Both the position numbers and the translations under genes were made by a program. Under the pieces are notes generated by a model, which saw nothing but the letters and a program-made list of their open reading frames with translations, did not search any database and had not been told where the DNA came from. Positions 1-9,208 of a stretch of 34,017 nucleotides of DNA are shown here, piece by piece. This DNA is from Acidobacteriota bacterium (lineage in GTDB: Bacteria > Acidobacteriota > Terriglobia > Bryobacterales > UBA6623). Location: assembly GCA_027624045.1 (NCBI GenBank), contig JAQBUE010000039.1:1-34017 (forward strand), written 5' to 3'. Position 1 is the first letter of the stretch; each line of letters starts with the position of its first letter.

Positions 1-41
1 TCCCATTGCCATAGAACAAGTTTATCGACTCTTGTTTCAAT

Positions 42-866
42 GTGGGACTTCCACCACAGGCTGCTAGGAGACGTCCCGGCACCCGCCTTCTCGTCATGAC
101 AGCGAAGAAGCCTGGTTTCACGCAGCACCAAACACGGCTGACGCTTCGCTCCTTGAGCGATCTAAACGAGTACTTCCGTTCTCACACGGAAATCGAAGTC
201 GTTTGGCGACTCACGAAGGACCTATCAAGCCAACTGGAAGTAGAGAACCAGTTGAAATCATTAGCAGGAAACGAACTGGCCGACCTGCTGCCACAAGTCG
301 ATGGGGTGATCACGACCCCCAGCACGGCCATGGTGGAAGGGATGATCGTCGATCGCCCCGTCGCATGCCTGGACTATCACAACGCGCCACGGTTTGTTCC
401 CACGGCTTGGACGATATCAGCGCCGTCGCACATCGCTAGCGTGGTGGCGGAGATTCTGTCTCCACCACCGGCAAAGATGGCCTTTCAGCGAGCATGCCTC
501 CAGGACTGTTTGTCTTGCGCAAGTCCCGCTTCTCCACGGGTCGCGGAGTTGATTGTCAAGATGGCTGCGGCGGCGCATGACACCAGGCGTCAGGGGCATA
601 GGTTACACCTACCGGCGGCGATGCTGGGGTCGAACTTCCCGGCTGCCGAGGAATGTCTTGCTCCGCTGGCTGAAGTGTATCCCGGATCGAAAGTGTTCCA
701 AGAGAATGACATCCAATCTCTACAGGTACGTCTCGCTAGAGCAGAGAACGAAAACCTTCGTCTGGCCCTACACCAATCACAGCGGGGCATCGGGTATTGG
801 ATCCAACTCGCGGGCCGCGAGACCGCCCGTCGCCTCAAGACGAGACAGCTAGGTCATCAGCAATGA
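42..866 (+). CDS. GT-B-like polysaccharide biosynthesis protein, C-terminal part (5' partial or frameshifted)
   Basis: This is the C-terminal half of a protein resembling GT-B fold enzymes of surface polysaccharide synthesis (capsule or CDP-glycerol-transferase/epimerase-like). The segment VDGVITTPSTAMVEGMIVDRPVACLDY (two adjacent parts, about residues 87-113) looks like the nucleotide-binding C-domain signature of such proteins. The last 50 residues are charged and probably form a coiled coil. The open frame can begin only at GTG 42, because an in-frame TAG lies at 12-14, and no Shine-Dalgarno sequence precedes it. The frame one base off reads PIAIEQVYRLLFQCG across 2-46 and would join this frame smoothly if one G of 44-46 were absent. 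I therefore suspect a gene starting upstream of the window with a frameshift (mutation or sequencing error). Its stop overlaps the next start as ATGA. The exact enzyme class is not assigned. Confidence 0.6.
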   Translation: MGLPPQAARRRPGTRLLVMTAKKPGFTQHQTRLTLRSLSDLNEYFRSHTEIEVVWRLTKDLSSQLEVENQLKSLAGNELADLLPQVDGVITTPSTAMVEGMIVDRPVACLDYHNAPRFVPTAWTISAPSHIASVVAEILSPPPAKMAFQRACLQDCLSCASPASPRVAELIVKMAAAAHDTRRQGHRLHLPAAMLGSNFPAAEECLAPLAEVYPGSKVFQENDIQSLQVRLARAENENLRLALHQSQRGIGYWIQLAGRETARRLKTRQLGHQQ

Positions 867-1981
867 GAATACTGCTGTTGCCAGGCTCGTATACATCGCC
901 GGCCGCCAGGTTTCGGGTCTGGCAGTTCGCTCAGCCATTGCGGGACTTGGGCCACACAGTGGATGTAAGAGTGATCAGACCCGATCGCCATTGGCAAGCG
1001 ACTCAGTCGTGCCGGCCTTTGCGCGCGCCTCTCATGAGGCTGGCAAGCGCTTGTCGGCTGGCAAGCGCGATTTGGATTACCAGGCACGCACAACGGTTCG
1101 ATGTGATCCTGATGAACCGTGATCTGATCCCCGAAATTCGCATCAGCGCCATCGAACCTATGCTGGCGCAGATCAATCCAAGGTTGGTGTTTGATCTTGA
1201 TGACGCCGTCTATCTCGGCCGCCGGGACCGGAAGCTACAAAAGATACTGCCTCATTTCGGCGCGGTGATCGCGGGGAATGGGCAGCTCGCCGTCTACCTG
1301 CGGAAACACAACGCGAACGTCCACGTGATTCCGACCGTGGCCGATGGCCGGCGCTACAAGCCCGTTTCAAGACGCGAGCCCGGCCCACTTCGTATTGGCT
1401 GGAGCGGTTCCTCGCAACCCCTGCGCGAACACTTGCCGCTACTGCAAGAGGCGATGGAGGCGTTGGCGCGGAACCACGATTTTGAGTTCGTCGTCATATC
1501 GAACGAACGTCCGCGGTTTGGTTGGCGGGGCGTGCGGACGCGGTTCGTCGAATGGAGCGCCGAGACGGAAGTGCCGGATCTTCAGCAACTCGACGTGGGC
1601 TTGATGCCGTTGACCGACGGCCCCTTCGAACGAGCGAAGTGCGCGGCGAAGGCAATCCTTTACATGGCGGTGGGCATTCCAGCTGTCGTCTCCCCGGTGG
1701 GCGTGAGCACAGAAGTTGTGCGGCACGGTGAAACCGGCTTTCACTGCTTCGGTACCACTGAATGGCATGACCGCCTATCGTCGTTGATACAAAGCAAAGA
1801 TCTGCGCCGCCGCATGGGTTCCGCGGGGCAAGTCCGATTCGAACAGGCCTACTCGCTCGATGCGGTGTTGCCCGCTTGGGTCGGCGTTCTAGAGCAGGTC
1901 GCCTCACGGCGAGGCGGATCGTCTTCAACGGAACCACGCGAACACGCCATCGCCGCATCCGGCGGCGCACTTTCCTCCTAG
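863..1981 (+). CDS. glycosyltransferase, GT4-like
   Basis: A 372-residue cytoplasmic or membrane-peripheral glycosyltransferase that would add a sugar to the lipid-linked repeat unit. The N-terminus MRILLLPGSYTSPAARFRVW is the typical first strand and glycine loop of the GT-B fold. A FDLDDAVYL motif lies near residue 112 and a GWSGSSQPLREH loop near 180. The C-domain has PFERAKCAAKAILYM followed by GIPAVVSPVG and ETGFHC, the usual donor-nucleotide binding region of GT4 enzymes. The start ATG 863 overlaps the previous stop (ATGA); a longer frame from 797 exists but would add a non-homologous, Arg-rich stretch. The family is clear. The sugar and linkage cannot be read from sequence. Confidence 0.88.
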   Translation: MRILLLPGSYTSPAARFRVWQFAQPLRDLGHTVDVRVIRPDRHWQATQSCRPLRAPLMRLASACRLASAIWITRHAQRFDVILMNRDLIPEIRISAIEPMLAQINPRLVFDLDDAVYLGRRDRKLQKILPHFGAVIAGNGQLAVYLRKHNANVHVIPTVADGRRYKPVSRREPGPLRIGWSGSSQPLREHLPLLQEAMEALARNHDFEFVVISNERPRFGWRGVRTRFVEWSAETEVPDLQQLDVGLMPLTDGPFERAKCAAKAILYMAVGIPAVVSPVGVSTEVVRHGETGFHCFGTTEWHDRLSSLIQSKDLRRRMGSAGQVRFEQAYSLDAVLPAWVGVLEQVASRRGGSSSTEPREHAIAASGGALSS

Positions 1982-2002
1982 TTCGAATCGCGGGCAAAAG
2001 AT

Positions 2003-3100
2003 ATGCCTAAAACCAAACCGGGCTTAGCAATCTGTATCCCGACGTATCGCCGTCCAGGGCTGCTGCGGCGCCTTCTCGGCGATCTCAGTAAGCAAACGGT
2101 CTGGCCGGAGCAACTGATCATTGTCGATGGTGATCCTTCATCGCATCACGCCCGCGCCGTAGCTGAGTCCGCCGGATTCGACGTTTCGTGCGTCACGTAT
2201 GTCCCCTCGAACCACGCCAACTTGCCATTTCAACGCTATCTGGGCTGGCGAGCCGCGGCTGGTCAGCGCTGGATTGTTTACCTAGATGACGATCTTCGAG
2301 TCCCAGACAAGGATGCACTCGAGAAGCTCATTCTTCCTCTCGAAACATTGCCCGGTGAGATTGCCGGCGTGACGGCACGGATTGAGTTTCCGAACCGGCC
2401 GGTCGCCCGTGCGAGCATTGATGGCTCTTCTCGGGCGGTCAGCCTGCTCGGGGCGCTGGTGCATCGCTTTGGGAGCGCCCATGAGACGCAGGCCGGCGGG
2501 CTGACACCCGTTGGTTATCGCAAACCGCCGGCGGATACCGGTGAGCCCTACGCCACAACCCAATGGTTACGGGGCGGTGTAATGGCCTTCGACCGCAATG
2601 CACTGGATGAACAATGCTTCGGCGAGCGCCTGTTCGCCCTCGCGGAGATCCGGGCGGGTCTGGGTGAGGACACTATCATCTCGACGAAGGCGGCGCTTCG
2701 AGGCCGTCTGCTACTCGCTTGGCATGTCCTGTTCCTTCACCCCGACGACGACTCTCCCAAGGCGTACGCATTCGAGGGCTATCAGGCCGGCTGGGCGCAT
2801 GCCTATAGCCGGCGTCTCATCAATGATTCATACCGCGGTTTCGAACCGGCCACTTGGGCTGACCGCGCGGCACTCGTCAAACATTATCTCGGCAAGAACC
2901 TTCTTAACCTCCGGCAGTGTTACCTTTGTCCAGGCTGGAAAACGTGGAATTTCGCCTCGGGCTATGCCTGGGGTAGCGTCTGGGGCCTGTTTCGGCCGCC
3001 AAACGCTAGTCGGCTGGCACCGGGAGTCGACTGGCAACGTGATGCGGCGGATTGCCTCCGGCGGGCCACGCTTGTCGTACGGGAGCCGGCATGGCGGTAG
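2003..3100 (+). CDS. glycosyltransferase family 2 protein
   Basis: A 365-residue GT-A fold glycosyltransferase of family 2. The first strand is LAICIPTYRRPGLLRRLLGDL (residues 8-28, read in two parts). The nucleotide-binding loop is IIVDGDP (39-45), and the metal-binding DXD motif is YLDDDLRVP with Asp 95-97. A later GEDTI element matches the general-base region (ED) of GT2 enzymes. No membrane helices are evident, so it should act at the cytoplasmic face on undecaprenyl-linked intermediates. It follows the previous gene by 21 nt and overlaps the next start by 10 nt, so it belongs to the same operon. Donor and acceptor are not predictable. Confidence 0.9.
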   Translation: MPKTKPGLAICIPTYRRPGLLRRLLGDLSKQTVWPEQLIIVDGDPSSHHARAVAESAGFDVSCVTYVPSNHANLPFQRYLGWRAAAGQRWIVYLDDDLRVPDKDALEKLILPLETLPGEIAGVTARIEFPNRPVARASIDGSSRAVSLLGALVHRFGSAHETQAGGLTPVGYRKPPADTGEPYATTQWLRGGVMAFDRNALDEQCFGERLFALAEIRAGLGEDTIISTKAALRGRLLLAWHVLFLHPDDDSPKAYAFEGYQAGWAHAYSRRLINDSYRGFEPATWADRAALVKHYLGKNLLNLRQCYLCPGWKTWNFASGYAWGSVWGLFRPPNASRLAPGVDWQRDAADCLRRATLVVREPAWR

Positions 3101-4437
3101 GTTCACTTGCGCGGCTGGATTTCCCGACAGCTTCGCCTTTCGCGCCGGCTGCCCGCGAAGGTCTCCTGCTGGGCTCGCAGGGGCAGACCTTATTCCTTTG
3201 TGTCGCCGCGTATCTGGTGGCGCCTCTGCTGGATGTGCCCTATTGGGAGCTTTCTCTTTCTGCCCCGGTTCTGATCTTACTCATGACGGACGCCGCGCTG
3301 CGTCAGGGCTTTGGGATCGTCCAGCGCTTTCTGGGATGGATTCTCGTAGGGGCGGCCATTTGGTTCGGTCAGTTTGTCTCGCTGGGTGCGAACGTAGGTG
3401 GGATGGGGGATGCGGTGGTAACCGACGCATTCTTGTGGCTGGCCAAATATGCGTTCTGGGTCGCCGTCTTCTTGCTCGGGGCTGTGACAGTAGCCCGTTC
3501 GGACGTAGGAAACCGCCTCGCGAAAGTTCTGGCCGCCGCCGTGATCGTGTTAGGTCTGCTGCGCGCCGGAGAGGGCGTCTTATTCGGCGCATTGGGCAAT
3601 GCCAAGTCGTTATTACTTGAACAGAACGACTACGGATGGGCGTTCTCCACTTTCTTCCCTTTCGCGGTTTGGTGGGTCTTCCGCGGCTCGCTGAGATGGC
3701 GTTGGGCTGCTGTGCTCGGTCTCTTCGTTTTGTGTGTTGCGATCGCAGTTAACGGTTCGCGAGCTTCGTGGGTGGCGGTCGTGATAGGAACCGCGTTGAC
3801 CCTGACTTGTCTTTTCTTATGGAGCTCGGTAGATCGCGCCCGGAATGGGTTGCTGCTTGTGTTGACAACCTTGGTCCTCGGCCTGGCGTCGACGGCCCTG
3901 CCGAGCGCTTGGACAAAGCCGGTTGAAGAACGCTGGCAAACGCTAACCCGACTCGACCGTGATAAGTCTTACGCCGTTAGATCACTGATGGTGGATAAGG
4001 CGCTGCGCCTGTTCGAAGGCAGCCCGTGGTTCGGCGTCGGTGTCGGGCGGTTTCGCGTTGAAACCGTGGATCTCGAACTCCCGCCGGTGCTGAGCACATT
4101 CGCGGCGTCAAGCTATCAGCACCGCTCGGCGCACAACGCCTATCTAGGTCTGCTGGCCGAATCCGGGATCGTTGGCGCCGCGCCCGTTATAACGCTGCTC
4201 CTGATCCTCGGGGGATGGGGCGTCTGGGCCGTTCGTGGGCACGCCCTTCGCGGCGAAACCTGGGCGGCTCCGATGTTTGCCGGTTTCGCGGCGATGTCTG
4301 TTCACCTGGCCTTGCTTTCCGGGCTCACGAACACCGCGACCTGGTTTGTGTTTGGCCTTGTGGCTGGTTTGATTCACCGAGAACGGCGGATCGGATGGGC
4401 GTATCGCACGAGTGCCCGGCACCGAGGTGTGTCGTGA
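3091..4437 (+). CDS. O-antigen ligase / Wzy-type polymerase-like membrane protein
   Basis: A 448-residue polytopic inner-membrane protein with about ten to twelve hydrophobic segments from residue 25 to the end. The large periplasmic loop between late helices contains GSPWFGVGVGRF, then YQHRSAHNAYLGLLAESGIVG. This H-x-x-Y-L element in an H-N-A-Y-L context is the Wzy_C (PF04932) signature of O-antigen ligases and polymerases. In this operon it most likely polymerises the repeat units of the exported polysaccharide or transfers them. ATG 3091 is preceded by GGGA at 3081-3084 and lies inside the end of the preceding gene. A TTG at 3052 in the same frame would be an alternative start, but that extension is antisense-like coding of the upstream gene. 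Ligase and polymerase cannot be separated by sequence alone. Confidence 0.88.
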   Translation: MAVGSLARLDFPTASPFAPAAREGLLLGSQGQTLFLCVAAYLVAPLLDVPYWELSLSAPVLILLMTDAALRQGFGIVQRFLGWILVGAAIWFGQFVSLGANVGGMGDAVVTDAFLWLAKYAFWVAVFLLGAVTVARSDVGNRLAKVLAAAVIVLGLLRAGEGVLFGALGNAKSLLLEQNDYGWAFSTFFPFAVWWVFRGSLRWRWAAVLGLFVLCVAIAVNGSRASWVAVVIGTALTLTCLFLWSSVDRARNGLLLVLTTLVLGLASTALPSAWTKPVEERWQTLTRLDRDKSYAVRSLMVDKALRLFEGSPWFGVGVGRFRVETVDLELPPVLSTFAASSYQHRSAHNAYLGLLAESGIVGAAPVITLLLILGGWGVWAVRGHALRGETWAAPMFAGFAAMSVHLALLSGLTNTATWFVFGLVAGLIHRERRIGWAYRTSARHRGVS

Positions 4438-5630
4438 GGCTCGGCTACCACTACCACGCTCCGGCCTGGAGACGCCCTGATGGACGCATAGTGACCCTTT
4501 CGTCGGAAGGACGTTTCCTCGACTCTCTTGCTTCGCAATGTGAAGAACTGGTCTGCTTTCTGCACGAGCCCCGCCGGGAGGAGAAGCACCAGCTCGACTA
4601 TGAAATCCGGGCGTCGAACCTGCGTTGGGTGTCGCTCGGTCCTCACGCTTCCACGCCGTACCGTAGTTTGTACGCCGATCGCATTACACGGCCGCTTCTA
4701 CATTGGCGGAATCACATCGACGCTCTGCTGATCCGCGGGCCCTCGCCGCTGTTGCCAGCCGTCGCCAGGCACGCCGCCGGCCGCGTACCTCTGGCGTTGT
4801 TGCTCGTCGGTGACTACCCGTCTGTTGTGGACGACCTGCCCCAGCCTCGTTGGCGCAAGGAAGCGATTCGATGTTGGGCGCTGTGGAATCGCCACGGGCA
4901 AGAGGTGGTGGCGCGCCGGGCTCTAACGATTGTCAACAGCGAAGAACTTCATCAACGCTTGCGGCCACGACTTACTAATCTCGTCCGCATTCGAACCACC
5001 AATCTCTCAGAAACGGATTTTGACGTTCGCGGCGATGTTCGTATGAGAAAACCCTACCGTCTGCTCTACGCCGGACGGATGGACCGTGGGAAGGGTCTAC
5101 TGGTGTTGGTCGAGGCCGTCGCTCGCTTGGTACGTTCGGGTGATGATGTCCGGCTCGACCTCGTGGGCCCCACCCAGGTTCGCGATTCGGTTCTCGATGA
5201 TCTTGCGTCCTTAGCAGCTAGGCAGGGAGTAGCCGACCGCATCGTATATCACGGCAGCCGGCAACTGGGGCCGGAACTGTTCGCGTTTCATCGCCGCGCC
5301 GACGTTTTCGTCAACGCGTCGCTCAAGACCGAGGGTTTTCCTCGCGCCATCTGGGAAGCACAAGCGAACAGCCTTCCGGTAGTGGCGACCCGTGTCGGTG
5401 CGATTCCTTTTGTTCTTCGTGACGGTCAATCGGCTCGCTTAGTCGATCCGCGTTCCGCGTCGAAACTGGCCGACGGGATCCGGGATGTGCTCCACAGTCA
5501 GGCCCTGAGAAAACGGCTCATCTCGAATGGCATGGCAATGGCCGCCGACAACACGCTTGAAAAACGGACACCTGAGCTAGCGGGCCTCCTGCGGGACTGG
5601 GTTCGGGACCCGCGTTCACGATTGCAATGA
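4434..5630 (+). CDS. glycosyltransferase, GT4 family
   Basis: A 398-residue GT-B glycosyltransferase. The C-terminal domain begins near residue 205 with PYRLLYAGRMDRGKGLLVLVEA, the linker-strand-KG motif of GT4 enzymes. It then carries YHGSRQLGPELFAFHRRADVFVNAS and KTEGFPRAIWEAQANSLPVVAT, where the two acidic residues of the E-x7-E type donor-binding motif appear as E (TEG) and E (WEA). The GTG start at 4434 overlaps the previous stop as GTGA. The open frame extends upstream to 4215, but that portion runs out of frame through the polymerase gene and is not credible. No signal peptide is present. It is part of the polysaccharide operon; the sugar specificity is unknown. Confidence 0.88.
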   Translation: MRLGYHYHAPAWRRPDGRIVTLSSEGRFLDSLASQCEELVCFLHEPRREEKHQLDYEIRASNLRWVSLGPHASTPYRSLYADRITRPLLHWRNHIDALLIRGPSPLLPAVARHAAGRVPLALLLVGDYPSVVDDLPQPRWRKEAIRCWALWNRHGQEVVARRALTIVNSEELHQRLRPRLTNLVRIRTTNLSETDFDVRGDVRMRKPYRLLYAGRMDRGKGLLVLVEAVARLVRSGDDVRLDLVGPTQVRDSVLDDLASLAARQGVADRIVYHGSRQLGPELFAFHRRADVFVNASLKTEGFPRAIWEAQANSLPVVATRVGAIPFVLRDGQSARLVDPRSASKLADGIRDVLHSQALRKRLISNGMAMAADNTLEKRTPELAGLLRDWVRDPRSRLQ

Positions 5631-6667
5631 CCGGCGCTCTATTTGTGGGTAATTTACTCTCCGCGACTCTCGGCAATCGAGGTGTTTGCGAGGACTTGAC
5701 CGAAGGTCTTCGGCGAAGGGGCTGGCGTCTGGTAACCACTTCGTCGCGGCCCGGCAGAGTGGCCCGCTTGGCTGACATGCTGGCAACGTCGTGGCGGAAG
5801 CGGCGCTTGTACGCGGTTGCGCATGTGGACGTCTTCAGCGGGCCCTCGTTCCTGTGGGCCGAGGCTGTGTGTGTGTTGTTGAGGTTGATCGGGCGGCCGT
5901 ATGTATTGACGCTTCACGGAGGCAACCTTCCGGCATTCGCCCACCTTAATCCGGTTCGCGTGCGGCGATTGCTCCGCTCAGCCGCGGCGGTCACGACGCC
6001 GTCGCCGTATATGGTGCGCCGGCTGAAAGAGTACCGCGACGACATTGAATTGCTTCCCAACGCGGTTGATCCGCGGCAGTTCTCGTTTCGTCATCGGCCG
6101 AATCCCGGCCCCAAACTGATTTGGCTGAGAGCCTTTCATTGGGACTACAATCCCCAACTCGCCGTCGAGACCGTCGCTGTGCTGAAGGATCAATTCCCCG
6201 GCGTCGAACTCCTGATGTATGGCGCCGACCGGGGCGATGGCAGCCTCGCCGCGACACGGCAAGCGGCGCAGCGTCTCGGGGTTGCGCGCCATGTGCGAAT
6301 CAGCGGCGCGGCGCCCTTCAGCGAGGTGCCTCGCCGGCTCGACGAAGCGGACATTTTTCTGAATACGACAGACTGCGAAAGTTTTGGGGTTTCCGTTGTC
6401 GAAGCCGCCGCTGCCGGGCTGTGCATCGTTTCGACGAACGCCGGTGCACTGCCGAGTATCTGGAGCGACGGGGACGACGCACTGCTCGTGCCCCAGCGGG
6501 ACCCGGCCGCGATGGCCGCCGCGGTGCGGGCCATTCTGGTCGAGCCCGGTCTCGGCGGCCTGCTTTCGAGCAATGCCCGCCGGTCGGCTGGGCGATTCGA
6601 ACGCGAAAGTATTCTGACCCGCTGGGAAGGTCTGCTGAATCGAGCGGGCAGAATGACGCCGCCATGA
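5627..6667 (+). CDS. glycosyltransferase, GT4 family
   Basis: A 346-residue GT4 glycosyltransferase. The N-domain contains a VLTLHGGNLPAF loop (near residues 93-104), common in this family. The C-domain contains LIWLRAFHWDYNPQLAVE, an LLMYGADRGDGS stretch, and NTTDCESFGVSVVEAAAAGL, which is the classic E-x7-E donor-binding motif with both glutamates present. The start ATG 5627 overlaps the preceding TGA as ATGA, supporting translational coupling. The next gene starts 1 nt after this stop. It is the third GT4-type enzyme in the operon, so the repeat unit probably has at least five sugars when the GT2 enzymes and the initiating transferase are counted. Confidence 0.9.
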   Translation: MTGALFVGNLLSATLGNRGVCEDLTEGLRRRGWRLVTTSSRPGRVARLADMLATSWRKRRLYAVAHVDVFSGPSFLWAEAVCVLLRLIGRPYVLTLHGGNLPAFAHLNPVRVRRLLRSAAAVTTPSPYMVRRLKEYRDDIELLPNAVDPRQFSFRHRPNPGPKLIWLRAFHWDYNPQLAVETVAVLKDQFPGVELLMYGADRGDGSLAATRQAAQRLGVARHVRISGAAPFSEVPRRLDEADIFLNTTDCESFGVSVVEAAAAGLCIVSTNAGALPSIWSDGDDALLVPQRDPAAMAAAVRAILVEPGLGGLLSSNARRSAGRFERESILTRWEGLLNRAGRMTPP

Positions 6668-6668
6668 C

Positions 6669-8111
6669 ATGCGTATGAACAAGCCGTTACTCAACATCTA
6701 TCACCATCTGCCTCCCTCGCTGCAGGACCTCGCCGCATCAGTCCACGGTCTAGGGCTCCGGCGCGAGCGCTATGGAGAGGAGACGGATGCGCTGGTAATC
6801 GGTGCCCTTGAGAGAGACCAGTGGGACCCGGCCAGGTGGCGGCATTGGCAGCAAGAACGCTTGGCGTTCGTGCTGCACCGGGCGGCGACCCGTGTACCGT
6901 ATTACCGCGAGATGTGGGCGCGCCGCAGGCGGCAAGGCGACGCACGGCCGTGGGACCGCTTGGAGTATTGGCCGGTTCTTGAGAAGGAAGAGTTGCGAAG
7001 ATACGGACCTTCCTTCATTGCCGACGACCAATCACCGCGAGACATGACCGTCGAGAGAACCTCGGGCACAACGGGTACGCCGCTCACGCTATGGCGAAGC
7101 CGTCGGACGTCGAGAGCCCGATTCGCACACTATGAGGCGCGGCGGCTTCGCTGGAACGCCGTCGACCGGCACGACCGATGGGCGATACTCGGTGGGCAAC
7201 TCGTCACGCCCTACAGCAGGAGCAGGCCCCCTTTCTGGGTCTGGAATCGACCGCTCAGGCAACTCTACCTGTCCTCCTACCACCTTGCTCCTTCGTTTGT
7301 TTTGGCCTATGTGGAAGCTCTCGCGGACTATCAAATCCAGTACTTGATCGGATACCCTTCATCGATTGACTCCATTGCTAGAGCCGCCGGGCTCGGCGGA
7401 GTCTCCCTCCTCAAGCTTAAGGCGGTAATCACCGTCGCCGAGCCGCTTTACGCCCATCAACGGGAAGCGATTGAGACTGCTTTTGGTTGTCCCGTCCGTG
7501 AGACCTACGGGATGGCTGAGTTGACGGCGGCCGCGAGCGAATGCGGGGAAGGCCGTCTGCACCAATGGCCGGAGTTTGGAGTTTGTGAAATCGGCGATTC
7601 CGACGGCAACACGTCGAGACAGGGGGCCGGGGAACTGATCGCGACAAGTCTGCTCGACGTTGATATGCCGTTGATCCGCTACCGGGTTGGCGACCGTATC
7701 GCCATGGGTGAGGGCGACCGCCTCTGCCCTTGCGGACGCGCTCTTCCTTTGCTTGATTCCGTCGACGGCCGCTGTGACGACCTCTTGCAGACTCGCGACG
7801 GCAGGCTGGTCGGCCGTCTCGACCCGGTTTTCAAGGCAGGCTTGGGCGTACGTGAGGCCCAAGTGATACAGGAGTCACTGGACCGTATCCGTGTGCTGCT
7901 GGTTCCCGGTGAGGGTTTCGGCGCGGAGGACGAAGTCGCGATTCGCCGTGCCTTACGCGACCGCCTGGGGGATGTTCGCGTGTCGCTTGAATGCGTAGCT
8001 GCGATACCGCGCGGCCGCAACGGGAAATTTCGCGCTGTCATCTCCCGCGTATCGCCGAGGCCGGAAGTCGAAGAAGCGCCGCTGAAACAAACAGCGGCGG
8101 GCGCGGGGTAG
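6669..8111 (+). CDS. PaaK/CapK-like adenylate-forming enzyme
   Basis: A 480-residue member of the ANL adenylate-forming superfamily, of the phenylacetate-CoA ligase (PaaK) / CapK branch often found in capsule clusters. The ATP-binding P-loop TSGTTGTPLT lies at residues 131-140. The YGMAE motif (280-284) corresponds to the adenylate-binding A5 region, and LIRYRVGDR carries the Asp of motif A7. The C-terminal lid domain occupies the last 100 residues. The enzyme probably activates an acyl or aryl acid that decorates the polysaccharide, but the substrate and final acceptor cannot be inferred. The start is ATG 6669 or ATG 6675. It sits between glycosyltransferase genes with 1-nt and 32-nt spacers, so it is co-transcribed with them. 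Confidence 0.88.
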   Translation: MRMNKPLLNIYHHLPPSLQDLAASVHGLGLRRERYGEETDALVIGALERDQWDPARWRHWQQERLAFVLHRAATRVPYYREMWARRRRQGDARPWDRLEYWPVLEKEELRRYGPSFIADDQSPRDMTVERTSGTTGTPLTLWRSRRTSRARFAHYEARRLRWNAVDRHDRWAILGGQLVTPYSRSRPPFWVWNRPLRQLYLSSYHLAPSFVLAYVEALADYQIQYLIGYPSSIDSIARAAGLGGVSLLKLKAVITVAEPLYAHQREAIETAFGCPVRETYGMAELTAAASECGEGRLHQWPEFGVCEIGDSDGNTSRQGAGELIATSLLDVDMPLIRYRVGDRIAMGEGDRLCPCGRALPLLDSVDGRCDDLLQTRDGRLVGRLDPVFKAGLGVREAQVIQESLDRIRVLLVPGEGFGAEDEVAIRRALRDRLGDVRVSLECVAAIPRGRNGKFRAVISRVSPRPEVEEAPLKQTAAGAG

Positions 8112-8143
8112 TTCCCGGGAGTCCCTCTAGGTCCAGATTGCTT

Positions 8144-9208
8144 ATGCCAACAATATCCGTCATCGTGCCGTGCCGCAACGAGTTCGGTCATATCGATCGT
8201 TTCCTGGCCGACCTATGGTCTCAACAACTGCCGCGTGGACGGGAGCTCGAGGTGATCGTCGCTGACGGTGCCAGCGATGACGGCTCGCGCGAGGTGCTGC
8301 ACCGCGCGGTGAAACGATGGTCAAACCTGACGCTGATTGATAACCCCCGGCGTATCGTTTCAACGGGGCTCAACGCGGCGATTCGCGCTTCTTCCGGTGA
8401 TGTCATCATCCGAATGGATGTGCACACGCGGTATGCGCCTGACTACCTCGCGCAGTGTGTCGCTGTGCTCAGCGAGACCGGAGCGGATTGTGTCGGCGGA
8501 GCTTGGGCCCCGCGCGGTGTGAACCATGTGTCGGAAGCCGTAGCGCTGATCTTCGATTCCTGGTTCGTTTCCGGTGGCGGCCGCGCCCACGCGAGGGCGC
8601 ACGACGGACCTACGGACACCGTCTATCTGGGGGCTTGGCGGCGTGATGCGTTCTGGCGCTTTGGGTTTTTTGATGAGTCACTGGTTCGGAGTCAGGATAG
8701 TGAACTCAACTTTCGTATTCGCCGGTTAGGGGGAACGGTGTGGCAGAGCCCCCGAATCCGCTCCCTGTATCAACCCCGCACCACGCTAAGAGGCCTTTGG
8801 CGTCAATACGAGCAGTACGGTTATTGGAAGGCTAAGGTGCTCCAGAAGCATGGACGTCCCGCTACCATCCGGCAGCTTGCTCCGGGTTTCCTCGTTGGTC
8901 TGTCAGTCGCGCTACTAGCGGTCTCGGCGGTGTACGCGCCCGCCGGGCAGGCTCTCGTGCTTTTGTCGGGGAGCTATACGCTTGGGTCGGCTGCCGCCTC
9001 GCTTTTTGCCTGCCGGCGGCCCCGTAACTGGCGGTATCTGCCCGTAACGCCCGCCGTCTTCGCCGCGTTCCACTTCGCCTTCGGATACGGCTTCCTGCAT
9101 GGCTTGGTTGACTTTTTCCTCCTGCGCCGCGGTGGGCGGGCCGGCTTCAGCCTGCTGACGCGGGGTTCGTCAAAACCCTCGACAAAATCAGCGGCAAACG
9201 CTACGTGA
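8144..9208 (+). CDS. ExoA-like family 2 glycosyltransferase with C-terminal membrane helices
   Basis: A 354-residue GT2 enzyme resembling succinoglycan biosynthesis protein ExoA. The N-terminus is PTISVIVPCRNEFGHI. The nucleotide loop is VIVADGASDDGSRE (38-50). The stretch NPRRIVSTGLNAAIRASSGD and the metal motif RMDVHTRYAPD (DVH at 92-94) are characteristic of the ExoA group. A Q-x-D-x-E-like general-base region is RSQDSELNFRIRR, and the acceptor-site QYEQYGYWK replaces the more usual QxxRW. Three hydrophobic segments near the C-terminus (about 245-265, 270-290 and 305-330) probably anchor it to the inner membrane. ATG 8144 fits the first conserved strand. An upstream extension to 7991 lies inside the preceding gene and was not used. 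Confidence 0.9.
   Translation: MPTISVIVPCRNEFGHIDRFLADLWSQQLPRGRELEVIVADGASDDGSREVLHRAVKRWSNLTLIDNPRRIVSTGLNAAIRASSGDVIIRMDVHTRYAPDYLAQCVAVLSETGADCVGGAWAPRGVNHVSEAVALIFDSWFVSGGGRAHARAHDGPTDTVYLGAWRRDAFWRFGFFDESLVRSQDSELNFRIRRLGGTVWQSPRIRSLYQPRTTLRGLWRQYEQYGYWKAKVLQKHGRPATIRQLAPGFLVGLSVALLAVSAVYAPAGQALVLLSGSYTLGSAAASLFACRRPRNWRYLPVTPAVFAAFHFAFGYGFLHGLVDFFLLRRGGRAGFSLLTRGSSKPSTKSAANAT

Noticed and set aside
2598..3620. 340-residue plus-strand open frame
   Set aside because: It overlaps the GT2 and polymerase genes in another phase and is rich in Arg, Ser and Gly; a shadow of the real genes.
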